From assembly GCA_021770615.1 (NCBI GenBank), contig JAETQR010000004.1:83521-147520 (forward strand): a stretch of 64,000 nt of DNA. Reading direction: 5' to 3'. The notes below the pieces were generated by a model. The model made no database searches, was not told the origin of the DNA, and saw only the letters and a program-made list of their open reading frames with translations. Position 1 is the first letter of the stretch; each line of letters starts with the position of its first letter. Below, piece by piece: positions 54,113-62,718 of this stretch. The DNA is from Lachnospiraceae bacterium (GTDB lineage Bacteria; Bacillota_A; Clostridia; Lachnospirales; Lachnospiraceae). Position numbers and translations under genes: made by a program.

Positions 54113-54301
54113 ATGAAAGCCGTAGTAGATGAAGATACATGCATTGCATGTGGTCTGTGTGTCGGTACATGTGAAACAGTTTTTACTTTTAATGATGACG
54201 GGAAAGCGACCTCCCAGGTCGATGAGATCCCACCAGAATGCGAAGAGGACGCAAAAACAGCCAGAGACGGTTGTCCGGTAGATGCTATTTCCATCCATTG
54301 A
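54113..54301 (+). CDS. Small ferredoxin with one [4Fe-4S] cluster
   Basis: 62 residues from the ATG at 54113 (AAGGAGACG upstream; longer in-frame start at 54038 has no similarity). DTCIACGLCVGTCE plus GCPVDAI supply the four cluster cysteines; an additional pair (VGTC and ECEED) is placed as in Thermotoga-type ferredoxin, where it forms a disulfide. Low-potential electron carrier for anaerobic metabolism. Shares a transcript with the preceding 90-residue protein. Confidence 0.9.
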   Translation: MKAVVDEDTCIACGLCVGTCETVFTFNDDGKATSQVDEIPPECEEDAKTARDGCPVDAISIH

Positions 54302-54327
54302 CTTATATTGGATGCAAATCGGATGGC

Positions 54328-54400
54328 AAAAAAGCCCCCTTCGGCGATCACGATCCTTTTATAAATCTTATTGGATCGTCACCGCTGAAAGGGGGCTTTT
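54328..54400. terminator. Bidirectional terminator between the ferredoxin and LRR genes
   Basis: AAAAGCCCCC...GGGGGCTTTT stem extended by an inner GATCGTC/CACGATC-like stem; A and T runs flank both sides, so it serves both converging genes. Confidence 0.9.
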
Positions 54401-54418
54401 GTAGCTATCATAAAATAT

Positions 54419-55645
54419 TCAGGACCGTGGAATCATGTTGTATTGTTCCCAATATGGATCCGTCCAGCCCTTTTGGGATGGCGGATAATAAATATCTGCC
54501 TTACTCCACGAACGGATCCATCCAGTCATTTGTGGTGCGTCACCTTGAAATACGATCTTTTTCAAAGAATCGCAATAATAAAAACTATCTTCACTGATTT
54601 CTTTAATCTTATTTCCAAACGTGACTGTTTTTAATTGCTGACATCCTTCAAATACCTTTCCATGTAATTTTTTTAAATACTCTGGGAAAACCACTTCTTT
54701 TACATTGCTGTACGATAAATCAATATTTTCTAAAAAACGAAATCGGGACAGATCCAGTTTTCCTCCTAACTGGTCGCTTCCTTGTAAGTTGATTGATCTC
54801 AAATGATACTCATTTTGAAAACAGATCCACTCTGCGGCATACCATTCCCGAACTTCCATTTCGCTCCATTTCTCATCAAAAAGCTGCTCTGCTATTTTCA
54901 CCAGGCTGTCATATTCTTCCTGATCCACGTTAATATCCGGATCAAGTTCGATGGGCTCAGACGCCTCTTCCTTTTCTGATATTATAAGATTTTCCTCTTC
55001 TTTTGATTTCTCATGATTCCTGACCATTCCCTGATCAAATCTTCTGTTGTACTCCTTCTGATCTATGTCATATTCCGGATCAGTTTCACTATATGAAACA
55101 TCATGGCTGTTTTTTTGCTCATACAGACCTCTAACGACACCTGCGACACTTAATATCTGATACAGGAAAAAAGCCGCAACAAGAAGAAAGCCGATCAGAT
55201 TTACAGCCTGAAACCATCTTCCCTTTTGCCCGCCCTTTATCCCCTGACACAATAACGCAATCATGATACGGACAATCAGAATATTAAAAAGAATGGTATA
55301 TATGATACCCAGATAAAACGGGAACTGTATCCCCCAGAAAAATCCCCCCGGACTTCCAAAGGTTTCTACCAGCTGCCAAGCCAGAAACATCCCGGCAACA
55401 TTAACCGGTATCATTAATACAAAATAGACGGAATTATATGCAAAAAGACTCTTTCCCCGATATCTTCTCTCAAAAACACAATACCCCGTCACCTGTATGA
55501 CGACCAAAAAAGGAAACATCTCAAGCCAGTCGCCTTCTAATGCCATCTCGGTCACGCAAAAACATGCCCAACACATTATACTGATAAACACGGACGCCCA
55601 CACAGCATAAAATGGTTTATCTCTCAAATGTCTTTTTTCTTTCAT
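54419..55645 (-). CDS. Multi-pass membrane protein with C-terminal leucine-rich repeats
   Basis: 408 residues from the ATG at 55645 (GGGAG 7 bases upstream); ATG at 55672 is an alternative. Five to six membrane segments (about 15-180) are followed by a charged linker (DPEYDIDQKEYNRRF and a second DINVDQEEYDSL, a repeated short motif) and LRR_5/BspA-like repeats (INLQGSDQLGGKLDLS, LKTVTFGNKIKEISEDSFYYCDSL). Likely a surface or membrane sensor of unknown ligand. Own terminator shared with the ferredoxin. Confidence 0.7.
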   Translation of the reverse strand: MKEKRHLRDKPFYAVWASVFISIMCWACFCVTEMALEGDWLEMFPFLVVIQVTGYCVFERRYRGKSLFAYNSVYFVLMIPVNVAGMFLAWQLVETFGSPGGFFWGIQFPFYLGIIYTILFNILIVRIMIALLCQGIKGGQKGRWFQAVNLIGFLLVAAFFLYQILSVAGVVRGLYEQKNSHDVSYSETDPEYDIDQKEYNRRFDQGMVRNHEKSKEEENLIISEKEEASEPIELDPDINVDQEEYDSLVKIAEQLFDEKWSEMEVREWYAAEWICFQNEYHLRSINLQGSDQLGGKLDLSRFRFLENIDLSYSNVKEVVFPEYLKKLHGKVFEGCQQLKTVTFGNKIKEISEDSFYYCDSLKKIVFQGDAPQMTGWIRSWSKADIYYPPSQKGWTDPYWEQYNMIPRS

Positions 55646-55755
55646 ATCACTTCTCCCGGCTGGTTCTGTCATCAAACATTCTCTCTTGTAAAATATTGGA
55701 TTGATCATACAATAGATAAGAGAAAATGTCAACTTTTCCGTGTTACAAACAACGG

Positions 55756-56307
55756 TTACAACTGAAAATATCTCCTGATCTTCTCTGCCGTTTTCTCCGC
55801 TGACAAGTCGGAAGTATCAATCTTCAGATAATTGTCATACGGAATTTCGTTTTCCTCACTGATAAGACGGTGTTTTTCATCAGCCTGCAAAAGCCTCTCC
55901 TCTGACACCTGGATATCACGCTTAGACACTTTATTTTTCAAACGGTTTTCTGACCGGTTTCTCTGCAACCGGATTTCCTGTGCCGCCACGAGTTCCACAT
56001 AATAAATATCTGCACCCTGTCTGCGGAAAATATCGCTGACATGCTCTACATAATTCCAATCTGACTGCTGGTCAAAGGCCCACATATATGTAAAAATAAG
56101 ACCCTCGTTGTCTGATACAGCAAATTCCTGAAAAACCACCTCGCGAAGTTTCGATATAACACTTCCATCGTATTCTCCAAAAATCTCTAACACCAATTCA
56201 ATCGTCATGTGGTTGTGAAACAACCTTAATCCTGTCCGTTTCATCAGTTCCTGTCCTACCGTCATTTTTCCCACCGCAGAATCTCCAATTAAAAATACAA
56301 GTTTCAT
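55756..56307 (-). CDS. Shikimate-kinase-like P-loop kinase
   Basis: 183 residues from the ATG at 56307. P-loop LIGDSAVGKMTVGQELM, then FHNHMTIELVLEIFG and an arginine-rich lid (QEIRLQRNRSENRLKNK). Fold resembles small-molecule or nucleotide kinases of the shikimate kinase/AAA_33 group; substrate unknown. Its start overlaps the upstream methyltransferase end by 4 bases, so they are coupled, suggesting joint action on a metabolite or RNA-derived group. Confidence 0.7.
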   Translation of the reverse strand: MKLVFLIGDSAVGKMTVGQELMKRTGLRLFHNHMTIELVLEIFGEYDGSVISKLREVVFQEFAVSDNEGLIFTYMWAFDQQSDWNYVEHVSDIFRRQGADIYYVELVAAQEIRLQRNRSENRLKNKVSKRDIQVSEERLLQADEKHRLISEENEIPYDNYLKIDTSDLSAEKTAEKIRRYFQL

Positions 56308-57101
56308 TTTATTTTTTCCTTCCGGCATATAAGCAGTGCATGGTTACTTAACGCTGTGGCATATTCGCTTCCCGCCACAAGATCCGCATAATAGAACCAG
56401 ATCCGTCGCTGTTCTTCGGTAAATTCCCCAATCTTATGATCTTCTATGAGAAAATCCACACCGGTCATCCTGACTTTGGAAAGTCCCCTCTCCGCTGTGT
56501 CCTGCAGAATCTCTTCCGGCATCGTATAGAAAAAAATATCGGTATGTACATCATCGGTTCCCCGTTTTAATACACAGTCTTCAATCCTTGGAGTGAGCAC
56601 ATTATCCCATCCAAAAACAGGACCAAATTTCGCGATCACCCCGGTCTTATTGATAAAAGCAAATACGATGATCCCATTTTCCCGACAGATCCTGCGGCAT
56701 TCGGCAATACACTTTCGGCGGTCTTCCCGGTTCAGGTGGTACATAGGTCCAAGACAAAGTATCACATCATAGCTTTCATCTCTGATCTCCTTCAGATCTG
56801 TGGCATCTCCGGTATGTGCCTGCATATTTTTGTAACCAGCCTTTTCAATCCTGTCACGGAATATATCAACATTCGCAGGCGACAGATCCACACCATGATA
56901 CTCCATGCACAAAGGCCCGTAGTGCATACCATAATAACCGCCTCCACAGCCGATTTCAATGACCTTTTTGTCCTTTTTGATATAGGGATCCAACGCTTTT
57001 TTCGTATACATAAATTCCATGCCATATTCACCCGCCTGTTCTGCTCTGTTTACTTCTCCTCCTCCGGCATAAGCCTGGAGCACCTTTTGTTTGTAGTCCA
57101 T
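56304..57101 (-). CDS. Class I SAM-dependent methyltransferase
   Basis: 265 residues. Motif I VIEIGCGGGYYGMHY, HGVDLSPANVDIFRD (motif II acidic), LCLGPMYHLN (motif IV-like) and a C-terminal segment. No special methyl-acceptor domain identifiable, so the substrate is open. Coupled with the following P-loop kinase. Ribosome site GGAAAGG is distant, with GGAG abutting the ATG, so the start is uncertain. Confidence 0.75.
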   Translation of the reverse strand: MDYKQKVLQAYAGGGEVNRAEQAGEYGMEFMYTKKALDPYIKKDKKVIEIGCGGGYYGMHYGPLCMEYHGVDLSPANVDIFRDRIEKAGYKNMQAHTGDATDLKEIRDESYDVILCLGPMYHLNREDRRKCIAECRRICRENGIIVFAFINKTGVIAKFGPVFGWDNVLTPRIEDCVLKRGTDDVHTDIFFYTMPEEILQDTAERGLSKVRMTGVDFLIEDHKIGEFTEEQRRIWFYYADLVAGSEYATALSNHALLICRKEKIK

Positions 57102-57137
57102 CTCCTGTCACATCCTTTCCGCAATTTTTCTATTTAT

Positions 57138-57184
57138 ACAAAAAAGGAAACAGACACCGGATATGATCCAGACACCTGTTTCCT
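57138..57184 (-). terminator. Terminator of the 42-residue gene
   Basis: Minus strand AGGAAACAG...CTGTTTCCT perfect 9-bp stem with a longer loop containing a second weak stem, then TTTTTTG, starting 43 bases after the stop at 57227. Confidence 0.8.
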
Positions 57185-57226
57185 GATTCGCCTTATGATC
57201 TAAAATAAAATAAACCTAAAAAGGAA

Positions 57227-57355
57227 TCACATTTGAACGGATGTCTGTGGCACGCTAATGAGACCTGCATCTTCCATCATGATAACCATCATGTGGGACA
57301 TCAGGTCTTCGGATGAAATCATGATCAGATTGTTTGATCTCTCATCCACAAACAT
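57227..57355 (-). CDS. Free-standing 42-residue microprotein
   Basis: MFVDERSNNLIMISSEDLMSH (first 20 given as MFVDERSNNLIMISSEDLMS) continues as a Met-rich segment MMVIMMEDAG and ends VPQTSVQM. Not recognised. It has AAAGGAG 8 bases before the ATG, a consensus promoter (57387-57415) and its own terminator (57138-57184), so it is a complete transcription unit. No cysteine or clear membrane helix. An in-frame start 20 codons upstream lies within the -10 region and is unlikely. Confidence 0.65.
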   Translation of the reverse strand: MFVDERSNNLIMISSEDLMSHMMVIMMEDAGLISVPQTSVQM

Positions 57356-57386
57356 CGTCGTTCTCCTTTGCTTTTTGGTTTCCAAC

Positions 57387-57415
57387 ACTATAACATCCTT
57401 TACATTCTTTGTCAA
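57387..57415 (-). promoter_or_regulatory. Promoter of the 42-residue gene
   Basis: Minus-strand TTGACA (57410-57415), 17 bases, TATAGT (57387-57392), 18 bases after the hydF stop. Confidence 0.8.
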
Positions 57416-57433
57416 GAAAAATATGAAAGCATG

Positions 57434-58618
57434 TCAATTCTTGAAAATTTCGGTACTCCGTTCCAGTATCCCCTGCATATAAGCAATCATGATTCCATAA
57501 TTTGTAAACGGAATCTGTTGATCTACTGCGCACTTCATACGGTATTTTACCTCACGTTCATTGAGCATACATCCCCCGCAATGGATGACAAGGGAATATG
57601 GCGACAGATCTTCCGGGAACTCCCTTCCGGAACTCAGTTCGATCTGAAATTCCTTTCCCGTATACTGTTTTAACCAACGGGGGATCTTCACACTTCCGAT
57701 GTCATTACACTGCCTGTGGTGCGTACACCCTTCGGAAATAAGGATACGGTCTCCCTCTTTCAGATGTTCTACCGCCTCCACTCCCCGTACTGCTGTTTCC
57801 AGATATCCCTTATATCTAGCCATAAGGATTGAAAAAGAGGTCAGCGGGATATCCGGCGGCACATCTGCTGAAACACGTTGGAACACCTGACTGTCCGTGA
57901 TGACAAGTGCGGGCTTTTTCCCAAGAGTCTCTAACGTTTTTTTGATTTCATTTTCCTTTATGATGATCGCCGTGGCATCCGCTTCCAAAATATCACGGAT
58001 CGTCTGCTGCTGCGGCAGGATCAGCCTTCCTTTGGGAGCCGCCTCATCAATCGGGACGACAAGCAGGATAAAATCGGATGGCTGGATCAGGTCTCCCACG
58101 ATACGCAGCCGCATTTCCTCCACCGCCACCATTTTGCCGATCATCTCTTTGCATTCTTCAATTCCTTTTCCGGCCACAGCGCTGACATACCGCTCGTGTT
58201 CCCCCGACTCCGGAATGTCTGCCAAAAGATCCGACTTATTTTTCAGGATCAGATAAGGAATATTTTTTTCCCGGAAAATATTGATCAGCTGCCGGTCCGT
58301 ATTGTTTAATGGCTTTGTGCTATCCGTTACCAGTATCGCAAGATCTGTCCGGTTTAAGATCATTTTTGTTTTTTTCACCCGGAGTTCCCCTAGTTCTCCC
58401 TCATCATCAAAACCGGGAGTATCTATGATCATGACCGGACCTAATGGCAGAAGTTCCATCGCCTTCATGACCGGATCGGTCGTCGTCCCCGGCGTATCCG
58501 AAACGACTGCCAGCTCCTGCCCGGTTATCGCATTTACCACACTTGATTTTCCGGCATTCCGGCAGCCAAAAAAGCCAATATGAAGCCGGTCAGCCGAAGG
58601 AGTATCATTCAGTCCCAC
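57434..58618 (-). CDS. hydF: [FeFe]-hydrogenase maturation GTPase HydF
   Basis: 394 residues with a GTG start (GAGAGGG upstream). G1 GCRNAGKSSVVNA, TPGTTTDPV, DTPGFDDEGELG and NKSDLL form the GTPase; the C-terminal cluster-binding CTHHRQC ... HCGGCM supplies the conserved His/Cys ligands. HydF is the scaffold on which the H-cluster subsite is built for [FeFe]-hydrogenase HydA. hydE and hydG are not in this window. Indicates hydrogen metabolism, normal for fermenters. Confidence 0.94.
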   Translation of the reverse strand: MGLNDTPSADRLHIGFFGCRNAGKSSVVNAITGQELAVVSDTPGTTTDPVMKAMELLPLGPVMIIDTPGFDDEGELGELRVKKTKMILNRTDLAILVTDSTKPLNNTDRQLINIFREKNIPYLILKNKSDLLADIPESGEHERYVSAVAGKGIEECKEMIGKMVAVEEMRLRIVGDLIQPSDFILLVVPIDEAAPKGRLILPQQQTIRDILEADATAIIIKENEIKKTLETLGKKPALVITDSQVFQRVSADVPPDIPLTSFSILMARYKGYLETAVRGVEAVEHLKEGDRILISEGCTHHRQCNDIGSVKIPRWLKQYTGKEFQIELSSGREFPEDLSPYSLVIHCGGCMLNEREVKYRMKCAVDQQIPFTNYGIMIAYMQGILERSTEIFKN

Positions 58619-58680
58619 ATTATCATCCCTCTCTTGCTTTTATTTCCTCGTCAGCAGTTATTATAACATATATTTTTTTA

Positions 58681-58710
58681 CTGTCAAACAAGCTGCAACT
58701 GTGTTATACT
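58681..58710 (+). promoter_or_regulatory. Candidate promoter of the DUF4317 gene
   Basis: TATACT (58705-58710) with CTGTCA (58681-58686) 18 bases upstream, a moderate match; the ATG follows after about 57 bases. Confidence 0.5.
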
Positions 58711-58766
58711 AAAAAAACAGACTTTATAAATCAAAATCACGAAAACATATACATATGGAGGTACCA

Positions 58767-59897
58767 ATGAACCGAGCAGAAATCGCAGAAATCAAAAAAT
58801 TATTAAAGAAAGAAGACAATGGGATCACCCGGATCTGCGGGTGTTATGTAGATGCGGAAAAAAACCGGCGGCTGGAATTAAAGGAGGCCTTTTTCTCTCT
58901 TCCGGAGGAAGAAATGTTTAAGTATTCTGATCTGTTCCGGAAAACACTTTCCGGTACTCTTGGGAAAAATCTGATGAACATGGAATTTCCCACAGAAGAG
59001 GAAACAAACGAAGATGGCCGCCAAAAATTTCTGATGGAGCTTCTCCGGAGCAAACTGGAAAACAATGAACTGCTGGAACAATTTTATGACAGAGTTATCA
59101 AGACCTATGATTACACCGGAAATTATTTTATCATTCTCATTCACGATGCCTATGACATCCCTTCTGTCACGGCAGATGGGATTGAAAATTTTGATGCTTC
59201 GGATTATGTCTATGATTTCATGCTGTGCAGCATCTGCCCGGTCAAGCTTTCCAAACCGGGACTCTGTTACAACCCGGAAAAAAACAGCATCGAGGACTGT
59301 ATCCGTGACTGGCTCGTCCAACCACCGGAAAACGGATTTTTATTTCCGGCCTTTAACGACCGGAACACAGATATCCACAGCCTGCTATATTATGCCAAAA
59401 ATGCGGATGACAGCGACATCGACTTTTCCTATGATCTTCTCGGATGCACACTCCCTCTTCCGGCAAAGGAGCAAAAAGAAACATTCCAGACGATTGTGGA
59501 GGAATCCCTTGGAAACACATGTGATTATGAAGTCGTAAAAAATATCCATGACAATCTGAATGAGATGATCATAGAAAACAAAGAAAACCCGGAACCACTC
59601 GAGCTCGACCGGGAAGACGTCAAAAAACTCCTGACGACAAGCGGTGTTCCGGATGAAAAGCTTGACGTATTTGAAGAAAAATTTACAGAAAATATCGGTG
59701 ATTCACAAAAACTCATGGCGGATAACATCGCAAACGTCAGAAAATTTGAGTTGAAGACTCCGGATGTGACGATCCAGGTCAATCCAGCCCGCACTGACCT
59801 CATCGAGACAAGAGTGATCGACGGCGTTCCCTGTATCGTCATCGAATGCAACGATCAGGTCTCTGTCAACGGGATCCGCGTGGCCAATCCGACCTGA
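58767..59897 (+). CDS. DUF4317-family protein
   Basis: 376 residues from the ATG at 58767 (GGAGG 5 bases upstream; a nearer upstream ATG includes that site). MNRAEIAEIKKLLKKEDNGITRICGCYVD and SICPVKLSKPGL are typical of DUF4317, a family common in Lachnospiraceae and related Clostridia. No signal or membrane segment; a helical N-terminal half and a late segment QVNPARTDLIETRVIDG. Function unknown. Monocistronic with its own promoter and terminator. Confidence 0.82.
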   Translation: MNRAEIAEIKKLLKKEDNGITRICGCYVDAEKNRRLELKEAFFSLPEEEMFKYSDLFRKTLSGTLGKNLMNMEFPTEEETNEDGRQKFLMELLRSKLENNELLEQFYDRVIKTYDYTGNYFIILIHDAYDIPSVTADGIENFDASDYVYDFMLCSICPVKLSKPGLCYNPEKNSIEDCIRDWLVQPPENGFLFPAFNDRNTDIHSLLYYAKNADDSDIDFSYDLLGCTLPLPAKEQKETFQTIVEESLGNTCDYEVVKNIHDNLNEMIIENKENPEPLELDREDVKKLLTTSGVPDEKLDVFEEKFTENIGDSQKLMADNIANVRKFELKTPDVTIQVNPARTDLIETRVIDGVPCIVIECNDQVSVNGIRVANPT

Positions 59898-59916
59898 TAT
59901 TTTTTCTTGATAACAA

Positions 59917-59957
59917 GGGGCATTCCGAAATATTCATTCGGTCTGCCCCGTTTTTTT
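59917..59957 (+). terminator. Terminator of the DUF4317 gene
   Basis: GGGGCA...TGCCCCG stem with an inner CCGAA/TTCGG stem, followed by seven T residues. Confidence 0.88.
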
Positions 59958-59975
59958 GTAAAAGTCCGCACGACA

Positions 59976-61445
59976 CTAGATCAGCCTCTCCTCCAGAGCA
60001 GCAACTACCGTCTCCAGCACTTTGATCCTTGCATAATATTTGGAATTTGCCTCAACCACGATCCATGGTGCGTTTTCTGTAGAAGTCCGCACGACCATCT
60101 CGTCAACTGCCTTTTCGTACTCATCCCACTTCGCACGGTTGCGCCAGTCCTCATCCGTGATCTTCCACTGTTTGGCCGGTGTATTTTCACGCTCATGGAA
60201 CCGCCGCTCCTGTTCTTCTTTATCAATATGCATCCAGAATTTGAGGACGATATAACCGGCATTCGTAAACTGTTCCTCCATGTTGTTGATCTCACTGTAG
60301 GCCCGGCTCCACTCCTCCTCCGAAGCAAATCCCTCAATTCTCTCAACTAATACGCGGCCATACCATGTGCGGTCAAAAATGGCCATATGTCCCGCCTTCG
60401 GTATCTTCTCCCAGAAACGCCACAAATAATGATGCGCCTTTTCAATGTCATTCGGCGCGGCGACCGGTACGACTTCATAGCCACGGGGATCCATTGCCTG
60501 CGTCAGACGTTTGATCGCACCCCCTTTTCCTCCGGCGTCCCATCCCTCAAATGCCAATATGACAGGAACCCGTTTGAGATACATTTTATTGTGAAGAACC
60601 AGAAGGCGTTTCTGGAGTTCTTTTTTCTTTCTTTTATACTCTTCCCTGGTGAGTGTTTTATCCAGATCGATTCCCTGCAATACGCCATTCCGGAACTTTT
60701 CTGCTTCCGTTTTTGACGGTTGGTCTGGCATCTCCGTGTCTCCCGTCGACACTTTAGCCGCCTTTGTGGCTTCCATCACCGCTTTTTCCATTTTTTCTAC
60801 CATTGTAGTGACTATTTTACAGGTGGCATACAATTTATCAGTTGCTTCTACGACGGTCCACGGAGCATTTGCCGTATCTGTGTGAACAAGGATCCGATCA
60901 TATTTTTTCAGGCATTTTTCATAATTTTTATTGTTCTCTTTATCTCTCTGTGTCACCCGCCAACTTGTCTCACTATTTTTCTGAAGCTTATCCAGTCTCT
61001 TTTTCTGTTCCTCCTGCGAGATCATAAGAAAGAATTTTACGATCAGCGTACCGTCTTCTGTGAGCATTTCCTCAAAATCCAGCACATCTTTCTCCGATAA
61101 GTCCTTTTCATAAAATCCCTTATACCAGCTCTGGTCAAAGATATGCATTCGCCCTCTCTCTGCCGTTTTTGTAAAAAAGCGCCAGAAATAAGGACGCATG
61201 ACCTCATCTTCCTTCTCCCTTCCCAGAGTAAAGACCTTAAATCCACGCGGATCAAGAGACTGTATCATCCGGTTTATGAGTGTCCCCTTCCCTGACGCAT
61301 CCAGCCCCTCAAACACGACCATGACGGGTATCTTTTTTTCTTTGCACTCCCGTTGCAGCTCCCCAAAACGGACTTCTAACTGTTCCATCTTGGAATCATA
61401 TGTTTTTTTGTCCATTGTCTTATTTACATCGATCTGTCCCAACAT
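59976..61445 (-). CDS. pap: Polyphosphate:AMP phosphotransferase (two PPK2 domains)
   Basis: 489 residues. Domain 1 (about 1-230): VVFEGLDASGKGTLINRMIQSLD (P-loop), FDQSWYKGFYEKDL. Domain 2 (about 250-489): LAFEGWDAGGKGGAIKRLTQ and FDRTWYGRVLVERIEGF, with the Arg/Asp residues of the catalytic lid. Duplication is typical of polyphosphate:AMP phosphotransferases, which make ADP from AMP and polyphosphate. AAAGGAGG site before ATG 61445. Terminates between the convergent DUF4317 gene and itself. Confidence 0.9.
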   Translation of the reverse strand: MLGQIDVNKTMDKKTYDSKMEQLEVRFGELQRECKEKKIPVMVVFEGLDASGKGTLINRMIQSLDPRGFKVFTLGREKEDEVMRPYFWRFFTKTAERGRMHIFDQSWYKGFYEKDLSEKDVLDFEEMLTEDGTLIVKFFLMISQEEQKKRLDKLQKNSETSWRVTQRDKENNKNYEKCLKKYDRILVHTDTANAPWTVVEATDKLYATCKIVTTMVEKMEKAVMEATKAAKVSTGDTEMPDQPSKTEAEKFRNGVLQGIDLDKTLTREEYKRKKKELQKRLLVLHNKMYLKRVPVILAFEGWDAGGKGGAIKRLTQAMDPRGYEVVPVAAPNDIEKAHHYLWRFWEKIPKAGHMAIFDRTWYGRVLVERIEGFASEEEWSRAYSEINNMEEQFTNAGYIVLKFWMHIDKEEQERRFHERENTPAKQWKITDEDWRNRAKWDEYEKAVDEMVVRTSTENAPWIVVEANSKYYARIKVLETVVAALEERLI

Positions 61446-61549
61446 AATGATACCTCCTTTTCTGTCTCACAGACAAAATTTTCCGCTTCTGTTACTTATC
61501 ATTATAAAACAAAAACTGATATTTTCATACCAGTTTTTCAAAATTATCA

Positions 61550-61969
61550 CTATAATCCGCCATTCAATATCTTTAACAGGGAACTCTTATCCAAAATGTA
61601 AGAACTCCTTGGCGTCTTTATGTCATGACGATCCTCTCCTTCTCCCCGGATCTGCTTCAACTGTGCAATACCTTTCTGGTAAATTTCTTTTTGTAAAAGT
61701 TCCTGCTCCTTTTTTGCTTTCAGCTGCTCCCGCTCCCTGAGCTTCTTATAATATTTTTTCACCCGTCTCTGCTTCTCGGCCCGTAATTCAAAATAAGTTT
61801 GCTGACGTTTTCTGCTGCGCTGCCGCCTTTCCACCTCATTCATAAACGTATCAAGGTGCTCGTCTCTCAATCGCACCTTTTTTATGACAAAGAAATCATC
61901 CTGTCCCGGCAAAGAAGAGACTGGTTCTGTATTTTCTTTTGCTATGTTTTGTATCATGAATGGTTCCAT
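61550..61969 (-). CDS. Basic coiled-coil protein of unknown function
   Basis: 139 residues, not recognised. After MEPFMIQNIAKENTEP (about 30 disordered residues) comes a highly basic alpha-helical region (EVERRQRSRKRQQTYFELR, KQRRVKKYYKKLRERE) with heptads. Probably cytosolic, possibly RNA or DNA binding. Upstream GAGG 7 bases before ATG. It belongs to the accessory-looking end; no partner evident. Confidence 0.55.
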   Translation of the reverse strand: MEPFMIQNIAKENTEPVSSLPGQDDFFVIKKVRLRDEHLDTFMNEVERRQRSRKRQQTYFELRAEKQRRVKKYYKKLREREQLKAKKEQELLQKEIYQKGIAQLKQIRGEGEDRHDIKTPRSSYILDKSSLLKILNGGL

Positions 61970-62189
61970 ACATATTCCTCATTTCCCAGCACGTTTTTTG
62001 CACATTTTTATAAAGCCAATATAACGATACCCAACACAACGGCGCCATTATACTAAGTTTCTGACTTTTATATCGGCTTTTTCTGAGAAATTCTACACGG
62101 AATATCATGAAATGGCTTTGTAATCTGGTTTGGGTGTCAAAGCCCCCTTTTTTTATATGTTGCAATAAAAAACAATATCTTCTTTCTTG

Positions 62190-62702
62190 TTAGCGATATC
62201 TGCTGTTTATTTCGTCTAATTCTCTGCGGTAGTCTTCCAGTAATTTTTTGTGATCCTTACAAGTCTCCAGTTGCTTTTCATATTTTTCGCAGAGTGCTCG
62301 CAGGGAAGAAAGGCGTTTTTCTTCTTTTTTGGATAATTTCTCCGGATTTTCTTTCAAAAACCGCTCCGAATCCTCTACTGCAGTAAGCACGGAATTAATG
62401 GAAATTTCCAATTCACTTTTGTAATCATAGGAATCCGTTTCCATCTCAAGTTTTATCTTTTCCTCCAAAACCGTCTGTAACTCTTCTTTTAACTGACGTC
62501 TTTTGTCAGCGTCAGCAGTAATTGCATCTGCTTCCATTAAATCTGTAGCCTGTTCTTCATATCTATCAATCTGGGCAAGTTTTCCCCCCATGATTTTCTC
62601 ATCGCTCTTAACCAGGGCATAGACCGTAGTTCCGCATAAAACAGCACAGGCACATATTGCAAAAACAATAATTATTTTCTTATTCATTTTTCTTTTTTTC
62701 AT
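62190..62702 (-). CDS. Membrane-anchored coiled-coil protein paired with an Amidase_6 gene
   Basis: 170 residues from the ATG at 62702 (GGAGAGG upstream). MKKRKMNKK, then one membrane helix (about 10-30, IIIVFAICACAVLCGTTVYAL), then a long charged alpha-helical region outside the membrane (about 35-170) with heptad character. Not recognised. Starts 16 bases after the amidase stop, so is translated from the same message. Perhaps a stalk or adapter for the amidase partner; this is an inference from the operon only. Confidence 0.6.
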   Translation of the reverse strand: MKKRKMNKKIIIVFAICACAVLCGTTVYALVKSDEKIMGGKLAQIDRYEEQATDLMEADAITADADKRRQLKEELQTVLEEKIKLEMETDSYDYKSELEISINSVLTAVEDSERFLKENPEKLSKKEEKRLSSLRALCEKYEKQLETCKDHKKLLEDYRRELDEINSRYR

Positions 62703-62718
62703 GCAATCCTCTCCTTTT

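Noticed and set aside
62101..62160. Plus-strand hairpin GGCTTTG/CAAAGCC followed by a T run
   Set aside because: No plus-strand gene ends there; may be chance or a terminator of an unseen small RNA. Too weak to list.
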